A stretch of 64,000 bases of DNA from Betaproteobacteria bacterium (GCA_021732605.1 JAKFUS010000012.1:62001-126000); one strand, 5' to 3'. Counted from the first letter of the stretch, positions 36,385 to 44,979 are shown. Program-made: numbers and translations. The notes: generated by a model not told the origin, from the letters alone.

Positions 36385-37377
36385 TTAATCGGCCTTGATG
36401 CCCGCAGCTTTGATGATCGGCCCCCATTTCGCCAGTTCGCTTTTGACGAAAGCCTGCAGTTCTTCCGGCGTTGTTGGCGCTGCAATCGCGCCACGCTGCA
36501 ACAACTGGGACTTGACCTCTTCCGTCGCCAGGATGCCGGTGATTTCTTTATGCAGTTTCATCACGATGGGTTTTGGTGTCTTCGCCGTCGTGAACAAACC
36601 AAACCACAGTTCGGCCACCATACCGGGAATACCGGCCTCGGTCGCACTCGGAATATCCGGCGCACTGGCAAAACGCTCCGTGCTTGACACCGCCAGCGCA
36701 CGCACCTTGCCCGACTTCAGTTGCGCATAGGCTGTGACCGGCGACAGGAAAGAAATCTGTGTCTCACCGGACAGGATCGACGTCAGCGCGAAACCGGCGC
36801 TCTTGTACGGGATGTGCTGCACATCGGCCTTGGCCACCTGCTTGAACAACTCACCGGTGAGATGGCTGATGGTGCCGTTGCCGGCCGAGGCGTAGCTGAG
36901 GTTGCGTTGCTTCGACAGCGCCACAAGTTCCGGCACATTTTTCGCCGGCACGGAAGGATGCACCACCAGTACCGTGACACCGGTTGCCGTTTTGGTGATC
37001 GGCGCGAAATCCTTCAGCGGATCGTACGACAGGTTTTTGTACAGCGACACCGCACTGACCATCGGTCCGGCGTGGCCCATCACCAGTGAGTAACCATCGG
37101 GAGTCGTCTTGGCCACCACTTCCGCCGACAAGGTGCCGCCGGCGCCGGCGCGGTTGTCCACCACCACCGATTGCTTCCAAACTTCGGTCATGCGCTGGCC
37201 GATGTAACGCGACAGGTAATCTGCCGTACTGCCCGAGCCCTGCCCCATGATACGGATCGGCTTCGACGGAAATTTATCGGCTGATTCCGCGGCCAGCGCC
37301 GGACCAGCAATCAACGCTGCACCGAATATCGCAACCAACATCGCGCCCTGCACCGCCAGTTTCAGTTTACCCATCAT
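36385..37377 (-). CDS. Bug-family (TctC-type) periplasmic substrate-binding protein
   Basis: A 330-aa receptor with a signal peptide ending PALAAES and the mature start KFPSKPIRIMGQGSGSTAD. Motifs DNRAGAGGTLSAEVVAK and HIPYKSAGFALTSILSGE are present. Two ATG codons (37377 and 37374) follow GGAGAAG; the second has better spacing. It is near the head of the long minus-strand catabolic cluster, so it is likely controlled with it by the GntR regulator. Confidence 0.93.
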   Translation of the reverse strand: MMGKLKLAVQGAMLVAIFGAALIAGPALAAESADKFPSKPIRIMGQGSGSTADYLSRYIGQRMTEVWKQSVVVDNRAGAGGTLSAEVVAKTTPDGYSLVMGHAGPMVSAVSLYKNLSYDPLKDFAPITKTATGVTVLVVHPSVPAKNVPELVALSKQRNLSYASAGNGTISHLTGELFKQVAKADVQHIPYKSAGFALTSILSGETQISFLSPVTAYAQLKSGKVRALAVSSTERFASAPDIPSATEAGIPGMVAELWFGLFTTAKTPKPIVMKLHKEITGILATEEVKSQLLQRGAIAAPTTPEELQAFVKSELAKWGPIIKAAGIKAD

Positions 37378-37390
37378 CTTCTCCGCCAGA

Positions 37391-37416
37391 TTGTTTTGAT
37401 ATTTTTTAAAATTAAA
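37391..37416 (-). repeat. AT-rich interspersed motif, copy 7, at stop codon
   Basis: On the minus strand AATTTTAAAAAATATCAAAA follows directly on the TAA stop of the NMT1-like gene (37412-37414). A weak match to the motif at 8131. Confidence 0.35.
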
Positions 37417-38311
37417 GTCCCGCGCGCTGCTGGTACGACAGATCCATGTATTTTTCCGGCGCGCCCTTGGCCAAGGGCAGGCCTTCCGCCTGCCAATAAA
37501 CGTCGATCACCTGCTGCAGTCCGGCCGCATCGATCAGCGGCAGCGGTTTTTTGACGAAGGCATCAAAGGCGCGATTCGCGAGGTCGGCAGAAATGTTCAG
37601 GCGCTGCGGCAGCAGCGTGATCGCCTCGGCCTTGTGCGCGGGATCACGCAGCCAGTGACAGGCGCCACGGAACGCGCGGATGAACGCCACCAGGCGATCA
37701 CCATTCTGCGCCGCCCAGGAGCGCCGCGTCGCTGCGATCGAACCGGGATATGAAGGGAAAAAGGTCGTGGTCGCACCCAGAGAGCCGAAACCCGCGGCAA
37801 TGAGGTTGCGGTCGAAGGGCGGATTCAACCAGCTCGCGATCGCCTTGCCGCCTTTCAGCGCATCAAAGCGCTCCTGCGAACCACCGATCTCGATGAAGTT
37901 GTAATCGCTTTTGCCCATCCCGTTTTCCAGCAGCAGTTTGCGCAGCAGCAGCGCATAACCGGTGTTGGCGCCATCGACTGCGATGTCGCGGCCACGCAGA
38001 TCTTTCAATGTTTTGATGCCGGCTGCGACCACCAGCGACAGTTCCGGTGCATGGCCCTGGGCCATCACGATGCACAGGTCGCTGCCGGTTTCGACGGCAC
38101 GCACCACATGGTCGGACTGCTGGAAGCCGATGTCGTAACCGCCGCTGCGCATCTGCTCGAGCTGGTGATTGGAAGAACCCGTCAGCGTGACGTCGACGGC
38201 GACACCTTCGGCTTCGAACATTTTTCGGCCCTGCGCGACATACAGCGGCCACGCATTGACGCCCTCGGAAATAACCGCCAGTTTGACCGGCGCAGAATCT
38301 GCTGCGGACAT
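37412..38311 (-). CDS. NMT1/THI5-like (ABC substrate-binding-fold) protein without signal peptide
   Basis: A 299-aa periplasmic-binding-protein-like fold. LAVISEGVNAWPLYVAQ is the first lobe; QSDHVVRAVETGSDL and TLKDLRGRDIAVDGANTGYA are typical of SsuA/ThiY/NMT1 proteins. The ATG at 38311 follows GGAGGGG and gives no signal peptide, nor is there one upstream. It may therefore be cytoplasmic, acting as a ligand carrier, enzyme or sensor. No ABC permease or ATPase is nearby. It is the first gene of the minus-strand cluster. Confidence 0.8.
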   Translation of the reverse strand: MSAADSAPVKLAVISEGVNAWPLYVAQGRKMFEAEGVAVDVTLTGSSNHQLEQMRSGGYDIGFQQSDHVVRAVETGSDLCIVMAQGHAPELSLVVAAGIKTLKDLRGRDIAVDGANTGYALLLRKLLLENGMGKSDYNFIEIGGSQERFDALKGGKAIASWLNPPFDRNLIAAGFGSLGATTTFFPSYPGSIAATRRSWAAQNGDRLVAFIRAFRGACHWLRDPAHKAEAITLLPQRLNISADLANRAFDAFVKKPLPLIDAAGLQQVIDVYWQAEGLPLAKGAPEKYMDLSYQQRAGL

Positions 38312-38335
38312 GTCCCCTCCGTCGTCAAGCATCCA

Positions 38336-38406
38336 GCAAACGGTTCGCAAACCGTTTGCCGCTGATACCTCCCCTCTCCTTTCGGGAGAGGGGACGGGGG
38401 TGAGGG
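38336..38406 (-). repeat. Composite interspersed repeat (REP-like block plus palindrome), copy 2
   Basis: Reverse-orientation copy of 4078-4149. The palindrome GCAAACGGTT/AACCGTTTGC (38336-38345 with 38350-38359) has changed in both arms relative to copy 1, keeping the pairing. The C-rich hairpin block follows at 38368-38406. Confidence 0.75.
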
Positions 38407-38512
38407 ATCAACATGAGACGCTTAAATCAATAAAAAGTGAGAAGTTGCAAATTGCGGCACTCCCCCGAGCTGCCGAAATCGCCACCAAATCGCCGGGAAT
38501 CGTAGCCCCGGC

Positions 38513-38548
38513 CCAACCAATAGTCAATCATTTGGCCAAATTGGTTGG
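38513..38548. promoter_or_regulatory. Dyad cluster, candidate GntR operator 1
   Basis: CCAACCAAT (38513-38521) and ATTGGTTGG (38540-38548) form a perfect 9-bp inverted repeat around a central palindrome TTTGGCCAAA (38531-38540). It lies upstream of the GntR gene and in front of the divergent catabolic cluster. Confidence 0.5.
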
Positions 38549-38660
38549 ATCGATTCAGATCGGGCTATCACTCGGATACCGCAGTGCACAAGAGGTAAAA
38601 ACGCGGCAACCCTAGAAACCTGCACTGCGTCATGGTTGCAGATTGGCCGGATTTAATGAA

Positions 38661-38679
38661 CCAATTGACCGAATTGGTC
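38661..38679. promoter_or_regulatory. Dyad, candidate GntR operator 2
   Basis: CCAATT-5-AATTGG (38661-38677) overlaps GACC-5-GGTC (38667-38679). It shares the CCAAT/ATTGG half-site with operator candidate 1 and lies 37 bp before the GntR start codon, fitting autoregulation. Confidence 0.5.
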
Positions 38680-38716
38680 AGGCCATGCACAATCCGCGCT
38701 CATCACGCTATTCATC

Positions 38717-39421
38717 ATGACCACCATCCGCCGTTCCGACACCAGCCCACTCCGCCGCAGCGGCAAACGCGACGGCACGCAGGAAATCCGCGCCTTTCTG
38801 CTCGAAGCCGTGGCACAGGGCGCTGTCGGTCCTGGCGGCAAGCTGCCGACAGAACGCGAACTGGCGACGCGCTTCGCACTGCCACGCAATACCGTGCGCA
38901 AGACGCTGGCGCAATTGGAAGCCGAAGGCGCGATCACGCGCCATGTCGGCCGCGGCACCTTCCTCGCCGACACCGGCGGTTTTCCTGCCGACAGCATCAC
39001 CCACACCAGTCCTGCTGAACTGATGGAAGCGCGCATGCGGCTGGAGCCGGCAATGGCGGAGCTGATCGTCATCAACGCCACACCCGCCGATTTCGAACGC
39101 ATGGAAATCTGCCTCGATCGCGCTGAACGCGGCGCGACGCTGGATGATTTCGAAGTCTGGGACGCAGCACTGCACCAGGCGCTGGCGGCAGCGACGCACA
39201 ACCGTTTTGTCACCCGCGTCTTCGACATGGCCACGGCAGTGCGCCACCAGACCGAATGGGGCAAACTCAAGGATCGCGTGGTCACCCCGGAACGGCGCAT
39301 CAAATACCAGCAGGAACACCGCACCATCGTTACCGCGCTCAAGGCGCGCGATGCAGAACTGGCGCGCGCTGCGATACTCGCCCACCTGCAGCACGCGCGG
39401 CGTAACCTGTTCGGGTTCTAA
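38717..39421 (+). CDS. GntR-family (FadR/FCD subgroup) transcriptional regulator
   Basis: A 234-aa regulator. The N-terminal winged helix reads KLPTERELATRFALPRNTVRKTL (two adjoining GntR blocks, about residues 42-64), and the wing is TRHVGRGTFLAD. The C-terminal all-helical FCD domain has the usual metal and ligand ligands (FEVWDAALHQALA with Asp and His, and EHRTIV with His). It is divergent from the long minus-strand catabolic cluster, so it is the likely controller of it. No ribosome-binding site is obvious. Confidence 0.92.
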   Translation: MTTIRRSDTSPLRRSGKRDGTQEIRAFLLEAVAQGAVGPGGKLPTERELATRFALPRNTVRKTLAQLEAEGAITRHVGRGTFLADTGGFPADSITHTSPAELMEARMRLEPAMAELIVINATPADFERMEICLDRAERGATLDDFEVWDAALHQALAAATHNRFVTRVFDMATAVRHQTEWGKLKDRVVTPERRIKYQQEHRTIVTALKARDAELARAAILAHLQHARRNLFGF

Positions 39422-39450
39422 AGCGCTTCTTCAAGCAGTAGACTGCGGAG

Positions 39451-40050
39451 ATGGACATCTCCCTCGCCTCCGCCACCGTCATCATCCTGCTGGTGATGGA
39501 TCCGCTGGGCAACATCCCGCTGTTCGTATCACTGCTGAAAAAAGTCCCGCCACACCGCCGCAACCGGGTCATCGTGCGTGAGTGCGCCATCGCCTTCGGC
39601 CTGCTGCTGTTTTTTGTGTTTTTCGGACGCTGGTTCCTCACGCTGCTGGGCCTGTCGGACACCTCACTCAACATCGCCGGCGGCGTGATCCTGTTCATCA
39701 TCGCGCTGCGGCTGATTTTCAAACACCCGGAAGGCGTGTTCGGCACTGATGACATCGAGGCCGAGCCTTTCATCGTGCCACTGGCGATTCCGTCGATTGC
39801 CGGCCCCTCAGCCATCGCCACGGTGGTGCTGCTGGTGTCACGCGCTCCCGATCGCATCGTCGACTGGATCCTCGCCCTGCTCATCGCCAGTGTGGTTACG
39901 CTGGTGCTGTTGCTCGCCTCCGGGCGCATCGCGCGCCTGCTCGGCACCCGCGGCCTGGCTGCCATGGACCGGCTGATGGGACTGCTGCTGACGGCAATTG
40001 CCGTGGAAATGCTGCTGAAGGGCATCGAAAGTTTCGTGCACGGCCTGTAA
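39451..40050 (+). CDS. MarC-family (YhgN-like) integral membrane protein
   Basis: A 199-aa protein with six predicted transmembrane helices and the family start ILLVMDPLGNIPLFVSLLK. PFIVPLAIPSIAGPSAIATV is the second conserved half. The length fits YhgN (197 aa). The function of the family is unknown despite the old link to antibiotic resistance. It is followed by a 390-bp gap. Confidence 0.92.
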   Translation: MDISLASATVIILLVMDPLGNIPLFVSLLKKVPPHRRNRVIVRECAIAFGLLLFFVFFGRWFLTLLGLSDTSLNIAGGVILFIIALRLIFKHPEGVFGTDDIEAEPFIVPLAIPSIAGPSAIATVVLLVSRAPDRIVDWILALLIASVVTLVLLLASGRIARLLGTRGLAAMDRLMGLLLTAIAVEMLLKGIESFVHGL

Positions 40051-40440
40051 TCCCCGGGGCGGGACTCATGGCGGTGGTCAGTTTTGCTGAAAATCGCCCG
40101 AAAAAGTCTTGACAGCCGGATTCAACGGCATGTTGATATCTTGCGTCACACAGCGCTACGCAATGGCCTTCAAAACATCGCAGCCAATGTCAACAACTCA
40201 TTAGCGCGGGCGAACAACTCACGGGCAAACACACGCTAAGTAATTGACGCAGATGGGCTTTTATCGGCGCTTTTTTATAGCACGCAAGTATTTGTTTTTA
40301 AACAGAAATAAAACGTTTTCCCCGTGGCATTTCCGCAAGCTCATTAACCGCAGCCGTTAACATCACAAGCCAGGGATTGCAACAGCTTCTGCAGAAATCA
40401 CCATTCCGGTGCATGCTGTAAAAAATCATTCACAATTTCT
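40051..40440. other. Non-coding stretch
   Basis: About 390 bp, AT-richer than its surroundings. It contains a copy of the AT-rich motif (40286-40309) and a lone TTGACA (40107-40112) without a matching -10. No gene, hairpin terminator or RNA family was recognised. Confidence 0.55.
40286..40309 (-). repeat. AT-rich interspersed motif, copy 8
   Basis: On the minus strand it reads AAAAACAAATACTT, identical to the 3' half of the copy at 8131. Confidence 0.5.
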
Positions 40441-40527
40441 GTGGATATGTCTGTGAACAACCGCAAAAATCCGCGTATGAACCTGCGTCACGCCCGGGAC
40501 CACGTTAGATTGCCTATTTTTTTCAGC

Positions 40528-41244
40528 ATGCGCGCGCGTTACGGCCCAATTCATCGGACATGCTGGACTGTGTTGATCGCGCGCCACACGCTGATCGCAC
40601 TGGGCCTGATCGCGGCATTGGGACCCAACGCGGTTGCAAACACTGCGCTTGCAACGCCATTCACCATCGAGAGTCGCAACACAATCAGCGACTTGGCGGC
40701 GCAAACGCATACGACTTCTGAACTGGCATTGCAGTTGAGCGTCGCCAATATCGACCGCTGGGACGATGCCGAAGTCATAACGGCATTGCGCACTGCGGCA
40801 AACCTGCTCGCACAATGCGAAATCCGCATCACCGTCACGGACCTGCTGCGCATCCGCGTGCCGGACAGCCACCGTTATTTCGATACGCCACGCTCGCGCG
40901 AACTGGCACGGGCGCTGGCGCTGCCCAAACCCACGCTGTATTTCACCGCAGGCACGCGCCAGGTGCCGGCCTTTGATGCAGAAGCCATCGGTCGCGGCAA
41001 CAGCCGCAGCCGGCCCGAACTCACCGACACGGTCTGGATCGCCCGTGGCGCGCGCGATCTGGGACAGGTCATCGCTCATGAACTGGTGCATGTGCTGATG
41101 GACAGCGGCGCGCACGACAACAGCTCGGGCAATCTGATGGCGGAACAAACCTCGCCGCAGAATACGCAGTTAAACACCGCACAGTGCGCGCAGATGCGCA
41201 GCACCGGTACGCGCAACGGCCTGCTGCGGCCGGGGGTAAACTGA
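40528..41244 (+). CDS. Secreted metallopeptidase-like protein (HExxH)
   Basis: About 238 aa from the ATG at 40528, which gives a plausible signal peptide (core LIALGLIAALGP, cleavage near ANTALA). The frame is open from a GTG at 40441, and no start has a good ribosome-binding site. The zinc motif VIAHELVHVLMDSGAHD is followed by a GNLMAEQ turn, like matrixin-type metzincins with a longer spacer to the third His. Cysteines are few. It may be a periplasmic protease or a relic fold. The next gene starts 10 bp downstream. Confidence 0.65.
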   Translation: MRARYGPIHRTCWTVLIARHTLIALGLIAALGPNAVANTALATPFTIESRNTISDLAAQTHTTSELALQLSVANIDRWDDAEVITALRTAANLLAQCEIRITVTDLLRIRVPDSHRYFDTPRSRELARALALPKPTLYFTAGTRQVPAFDAEAIGRGNSRSRPELTDTVWIARGARDLGQVIAHELVHVLMDSGAHDNSSGNLMAEQTSPQNTQLNTAQCAQMRSTGTRNGLLRPGVN

Positions 41245-41254
41245 ACAGCACACC

Positions 41255-43057
41255 ATGCACGATCTGCCCCACATCAGCAGTACCGCCCCGGAAGGGCCAT
41301 GGAATCCCGGACTGCAATCGCAGATCCCGGCGAAGCTGCTGCCGCTGGCCACGCTGTATCGCCCGGAAAACGTACTGACCACGCTGCGCCAGGCGCGCGA
41401 ACTCGCCGACCTCACCGGCCTCGCCGCGGAAGACCTGGTGGTATTCCGGCCGGAACGGCTGGTGGTGCATGAACTGCTGGCGCGGGTCACCGCGGATTTC
41501 AGCGTCGACAACGGCCGGAAAACCGAAGACCTCGGTATCAACTTCCGCCGCATCAGCGAAACCATTCTCACCCGCCATATTGCGCCGCACATGGCGGAAA
41601 TCCGCGACGCCCATGACGCGATGCGCACGCAGTTGTTCAATGCCGTCGCCACCATGCTCGATTACGGCCTGCAGGACACCGCGCCGGCTGTGTTACAACC
41701 CGCAGGATTCTGGTCGCGGCTGTTCCACACTGCAGCGCCGGCGCCAGTGGAAGAAGCAGAAGCCAGCGATCTGCGCGCCATCCGCCGCTGGGACGCAAAG
41801 GCACAGACCACCAGCGATCCCTTGCAGCGCGCGGCCTGCCTCGCCCTCGCCCGAGTCGCCTCGGCAATGCACGCGCGCCACGGCCGGATCTGGGGTGATC
41901 GCGGATTGATTGCAACCGTGGCCACCGACCTTGCCGCCAATAATTACGGCAGCGAGGAAATCGGCCGCCTGATCGAACCTTATGTGCAACAGGCGGCGCA
42001 GGCCGAAGGTTTCCGCCTGCTGCCGGCGCAGGCGCAACCGGTGGTGATGAACACCAAGGGTGCTTCCGCCGCCGGCAAAAGTACGCTGCGCCCGCTGCAG
42101 CGCGCACTGGCGGCGCGCATCGGCGTCAGCTGGGATGATTTCGCGCTGATCAGCCCGGATATTTTCCGCAAGTTCCTGCTTGATTACGCGACGCTGGGCC
42201 CGGCGTACAAATACGCCGGCGCGCTGAGCGGCCACGAACTGCAGATCGTCGACCACAAGCTCGACCGCACCATGGCGCGCAAGGCAGAACGTGGTGCGAT
42301 GTCACATCTGTTGATCGACCGTTTCCGTTTTGACACCTTCGCCCCGGCATCCGATGTCGCCGGCAGCAACCTGCTGACGCGTTTCGGCAACCTGGTTTAT
42401 TTATTTTTCATGCTCACCCCACCCGACGCCACCGTCGAACGCGCGTGGACCCGCGGCCTTGAAGTCGGTCGTTACAAAGCCGTCGATGACCTGCTGGCAC
42501 ACAACATCGAGGCTTACACCGGCATGCCCGAAGTGTTTTTCACCTGGGCGCTGGCCGGCGACAAAAAAGTCCATTACGAATTTCTCGACAACAGTGTCGC
42601 GCTCGGTGAACGGCCGCGCACTGTCGCCTTCGGCTGGAACGGCGAGATGAATGTGCTCGACGTCAAAGGCTTGCTCGACGTCGACCGTTATCGCCGCATC
42701 AACGTCGAAGCCAAAACGGCGCAGGAAGTGCATCCGGTCGGCGCCGCGATGGCGCCGGAACACAACACGCGTTTCCTTGCCGCTTGCGTCAGCCGCTTGC
42801 CTGCTGTGAATTTCGCCGACCGCAACAGCGGACGGATTTATCTGCGCACCGAGAACGGCAAAATGGTGTGGACCGATCCAGAGGCGCTCGCCGTCGCGCT
42901 CACCAATGCCGAAACCCGCGCCGGCATCGTCGCCGTCGCACCGCAGGCTTTGCAGTTTTCAACAACACCGGCAACACCGCGCGTGCTGCAGGAACTGATC
43001 GGACAGGACCGCATCCATTCCCTGGGTCAGTGGGGTGGAAACTCTATAAGTATTTGA
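41255..43057 (+). CDS. Large protein with zeta-toxin-like P-loop kinase domain
   Basis: A 600-aa protein. The first 260 residues are mostly helical and not recognised. A Walker A motif GASAAGKST (269-277, Lys275) begins a nucleotide-kinase domain with LISPDIFRKFLLDY and HLLIDRFRFDTFA, resembling zeta-toxin/UDP-GlcNAc kinase folds. A further C-terminal region of about 150 residues follows. No small antitoxin gene of epsilon type adjoins, so a classic toxin-antitoxin role is doubtful. Its stop codon lies inside an AT-rich motif copy. Confidence 0.65.
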   Translation: MHDLPHISSTAPEGPWNPGLQSQIPAKLLPLATLYRPENVLTTLRQARELADLTGLAAEDLVVFRPERLVVHELLARVTADFSVDNGRKTEDLGINFRRISETILTRHIAPHMAEIRDAHDAMRTQLFNAVATMLDYGLQDTAPAVLQPAGFWSRLFHTAAPAPVEEAEASDLRAIRRWDAKAQTTSDPLQRAACLALARVASAMHARHGRIWGDRGLIATVATDLAANNYGSEEIGRLIEPYVQQAAQAEGFRLLPAQAQPVVMNTKGASAAGKSTLRPLQRALAARIGVSWDDFALISPDIFRKFLLDYATLGPAYKYAGALSGHELQIVDHKLDRTMARKAERGAMSHLLIDRFRFDTFAPASDVAGSNLLTRFGNLVYLFFMLTPPDATVERAWTRGLEVGRYKAVDDLLAHNIEAYTGMPEVFFTWALAGDKKVHYEFLDNSVALGERPRTVAFGWNGEMNVLDVKGLLDVDRYRRINVEAKTAQEVHPVGAAMAPEHNTRFLAACVSRLPAVNFADRNSGRIYLRTENGKMVWTDPEALAVALTNAETRAGIVAVAPQALQFSTTPATPRVLQELIGQDRIHSLGQWGGNSISI

Positions 43058-43070
43058 TTTTAAACATATT
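43045..43070 (-). repeat. AT-rich interspersed motif, copy 9, containing a stop codon
   Basis: On the minus strand it contains AAAATCAAATACTTATA. The TGA stop of the zeta-like gene (43055-43057) lies within it. Confidence 0.5.
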
Positions 43071-43231
43071 ATTTATACTCGTCGAGCGGATTACATCTCC
43101 TTACAAACGCTCACATTGTTGTTGAAGATTGCCCCCTAGACTCTGTTTCGTGACCGGCACTCATGAGTCACAACAAATGAACAGCAGGGGCAACCACAGA
43201 ACGCGGCAAGTTTGCGCAAAGGAGAACCACC

Positions 43232-43534
43232 ATGAAACTTCTGACCACTGCAGTGTTATCGACGATGTTGTTCGCTGCCGGTCCGGCGCTGGCCGATCGT
43301 GACGACGACCGCGGCCATGGCAAGCATCACTGGAAACAATCCAAGCACTACGACAAACACCACGGCCATTACGCCCCGCCGCGGTACGTGGTGCGCAGGG
43401 ATGTGCATCATTACTACGAGCCGACGTATTACGCGCCTTCGTACTACGAACCGGTCTATGCACCGGCACCGGTTTACCGGCCGTCGGCCGGCATCCATGT
43501 AGTACTGCCGAACATCTACATCCCGCTGCGCTGA
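43232..43534 (+). CDS. Small secreted His/Tyr-rich protein
   Basis: A 100-aa protein with a signal peptide ending GPALA and AAAGGAGA before the ATG. The mature part has a His/Lys/Asp-rich half (RGHGKHHWKQSKHYDKHHG) and a Tyr/Pro-rich half (YYEPTYYAPSYYEPVYAP), followed by a short hydrophobic end. It resembles envelope proteins that bind metals or crosslink, but no family was recognised. It has its own terminator. Confidence 0.7.
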   Translation: MKLLTTAVLSTMLFAAGPALADRDDDRGHGKHHWKQSKHYDKHHGHYAPPRYVVRRDVHHYYEPTYYAPSYYEPVYAPAPVYRPSAGIHVVLPNIYIPLR

Positions 43535-43551
43535 ACGCAGGCCACAGCAAC

Positions 43552-43590
43552 CGCCCCGCACGGGTTTACGCCCTGCGGGGCGTTTCTTTT
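43552..43590 (+). terminator. Rho-independent terminator
   Basis: The stem CGCCCCGCA with TGCGGGGCG (43552-43560 with 43574-43582), extended by GGG/CCC inside after one unpaired base, is followed by TTTCTTTTT. It ends the His/Tyr-rich gene. Confidence 0.85.
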
Positions 43591-43651
43591 TGTACCACCC
43601 GCTTTTCCCAACCTTATAATTACCGCATTCTCCCCATACGACGAGGCCGCA

Positions 43652-44863
43652 ATGGACGGCAGCGCAGATCTTCAAATCAAACTCCCGGCCGGCAATGGCC
43701 GCATGGAAATGTACCGGCTGCAGGGCCCGCGGCAGTTTGTCACCGCGACCTCGCCGGCGCAGCTGACCCGCGTCGCCTATTCAGCGGCGCATGTGGTGGC
43801 CGATCCGCTGGCTGCGATCAATCCCTCGCTGGATTGCGCCGTCGACTGGGACGCCACCATCGCCTACCGCCAATACCTGTGGCGCATGGGCCTGGGCGTG
43901 GCCGAGGCCATGGACACTGCACAGCGTGGCATGGGCATGGACTGGCCCGCTTCGCTGGAGCTGATCCGCCGCTCAACCGATGCCGCAAAGGATATTCCCG
44001 GCGCACTGCTCGCCTCCGGCTGCGGCACCGATCAGTTGGCACCCGAAGATGCGCGCTCCGTGGATGACGTGATCCGCGCCTACGAAGAACAGATGGCGGC
44101 GATCGAAGCCGTCGGCGGCCGCCTGATCCTGATGGCCAGCCGCGCACTGGCCAAAGTCGCTCGCAGCCCGGCAGATTACGAAAAAGTGTACGACCGCGTG
44201 CTGCGCCAGGCCAAACAGCCGGTGGTCCTGCACTGGCTGGGCGACATGTTCGATCCGGCGCTGAAGGGTTACTGGGGCAGCAACGACACGCAACAGGCCG
44301 TGGACATCGCACTGGGCATCATCAACGCGCATGCCTCCAAGATCGACGGCATCAAGATGTCGCTACTCGACAAGGACATCGAAATCGCCGTACGGCGGCG
44401 ACTGCCGGCCGGTGTGCGCATGTACACCGGGGATGACTTCAATTACGTCGAACTGATCGCCGGCGACGAAATCGGTGATGAAATCAACAAAAGCGCCAAC
44501 CACCGCCACAGCGACGCACTGCTCGGCATCTTCGACGCCATCGCCCCTGCAGCCAGTGCCGCCCTGCTCGCGCTGGCACAGGACGACCGCACGAAATTCG
44601 ACGCCATCCTCGCACCCACCGTGCCGTTGTCACGCCATATGTTCGGCGCGCCGACGCGTTTTTACAAAACCGGTGTGGTGTTCATGGCCTGGCTCAACGG
44701 CCATCAGACGCATTTCACGATGGTGGGTGGGCAGCAGAGTACGCGGTCGCTTCCACACCTTGTAGAGCTGTTCAGGCTGGCGGATACGGCGGGGTTGCTG
44801 CAGACGCCGGAGTTGGCGGTGGCGCGGATGCGTTCGCTGATGGCGATGCACGGCGCGGCCTGA
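43652..44863 (+). CDS. DUF993-family protein (dihydrodipicolinate synthase-like fold)
   Basis: A 403-aa protein of the DUF993 family, which has a TIM-barrel aldolase look. Typical segments are RQYLWRMGLGVAEAMDTAQ, PVVLHWLGDMFDPALKGYW and IKMSLLDKDIE, where a Lys (KMS) may be the Schiff-base residue. The family is often found with sugar or inositol-type catabolism, but its reaction is unproven. It stands alone here. Confidence 0.85.
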   Translation: MDGSADLQIKLPAGNGRMEMYRLQGPRQFVTATSPAQLTRVAYSAAHVVADPLAAINPSLDCAVDWDATIAYRQYLWRMGLGVAEAMDTAQRGMGMDWPASLELIRRSTDAAKDIPGALLASGCGTDQLAPEDARSVDDVIRAYEEQMAAIEAVGGRLILMASRALAKVARSPADYEKVYDRVLRQAKQPVVLHWLGDMFDPALKGYWGSNDTQQAVDIALGIINAHASKIDGIKMSLLDKDIEIAVRRRLPAGVRMYTGDDFNYVELIAGDEIGDEINKSANHRHSDALLGIFDAIAPAASAALLALAQDDRTKFDAILAPTVPLSRHMFGAPTRFYKTGVVFMAWLNGHQTHFTMVGGQQSTRSLPHLVELFRLADTAGLLQTPELAVARMRSLMAMHGAA

Positions 44864-44889
44864 ATACGCTGATCGAGTCAGGATCGTAG

Positions 44890-44921
44890 GGCGGATAAGC
44901 CGCGAAGCGGCACAATCCGCC
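44890..44921. repeat. Interspersed hairpin repeat
   Basis: The nested palindrome GGCGGAT-AA-GCCGC-GAA-GCGGC-ACA-ATCCGCC is of the GCGGAT...ATCCGC type, common between genes in proteobacteria. It lies between DUF993 and the toxin-antitoxin promoter. Confidence 0.65.
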
Positions 44922-44979
44922 GCATGTCAAAGTCACCACCTGCGATACAGCGCATTCCCCCCAAGCAATAGCACATCAC

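Larger units (their letters stand above)
38312..38716. other. Divergent regulatory region of the catabolic cluster
   Basis: A 405-bp gap between the NMT1-like gene and the divergent GntR gene. It holds the second composite repeat (38336-38406), then about 100 bp of plain sequence, and two dyad clusters described separately (38513-38548 and 38661-38679). No open frame here looks coding. Confidence 0.7.

Noticed and set aside
40107-40112. TTGACA considered as a promoter in the 390-bp gap
   Set aside because: No -10 element occurs at 16-18 bp, and the next gene is more than 300 bp away.
44890-44921. Nested hairpin considered as a tRNA or small RNA
   Set aside because: It has only 32 bases, no anticodon arm or CCA-type acceptor, and matches a common interspersed palindrome type.
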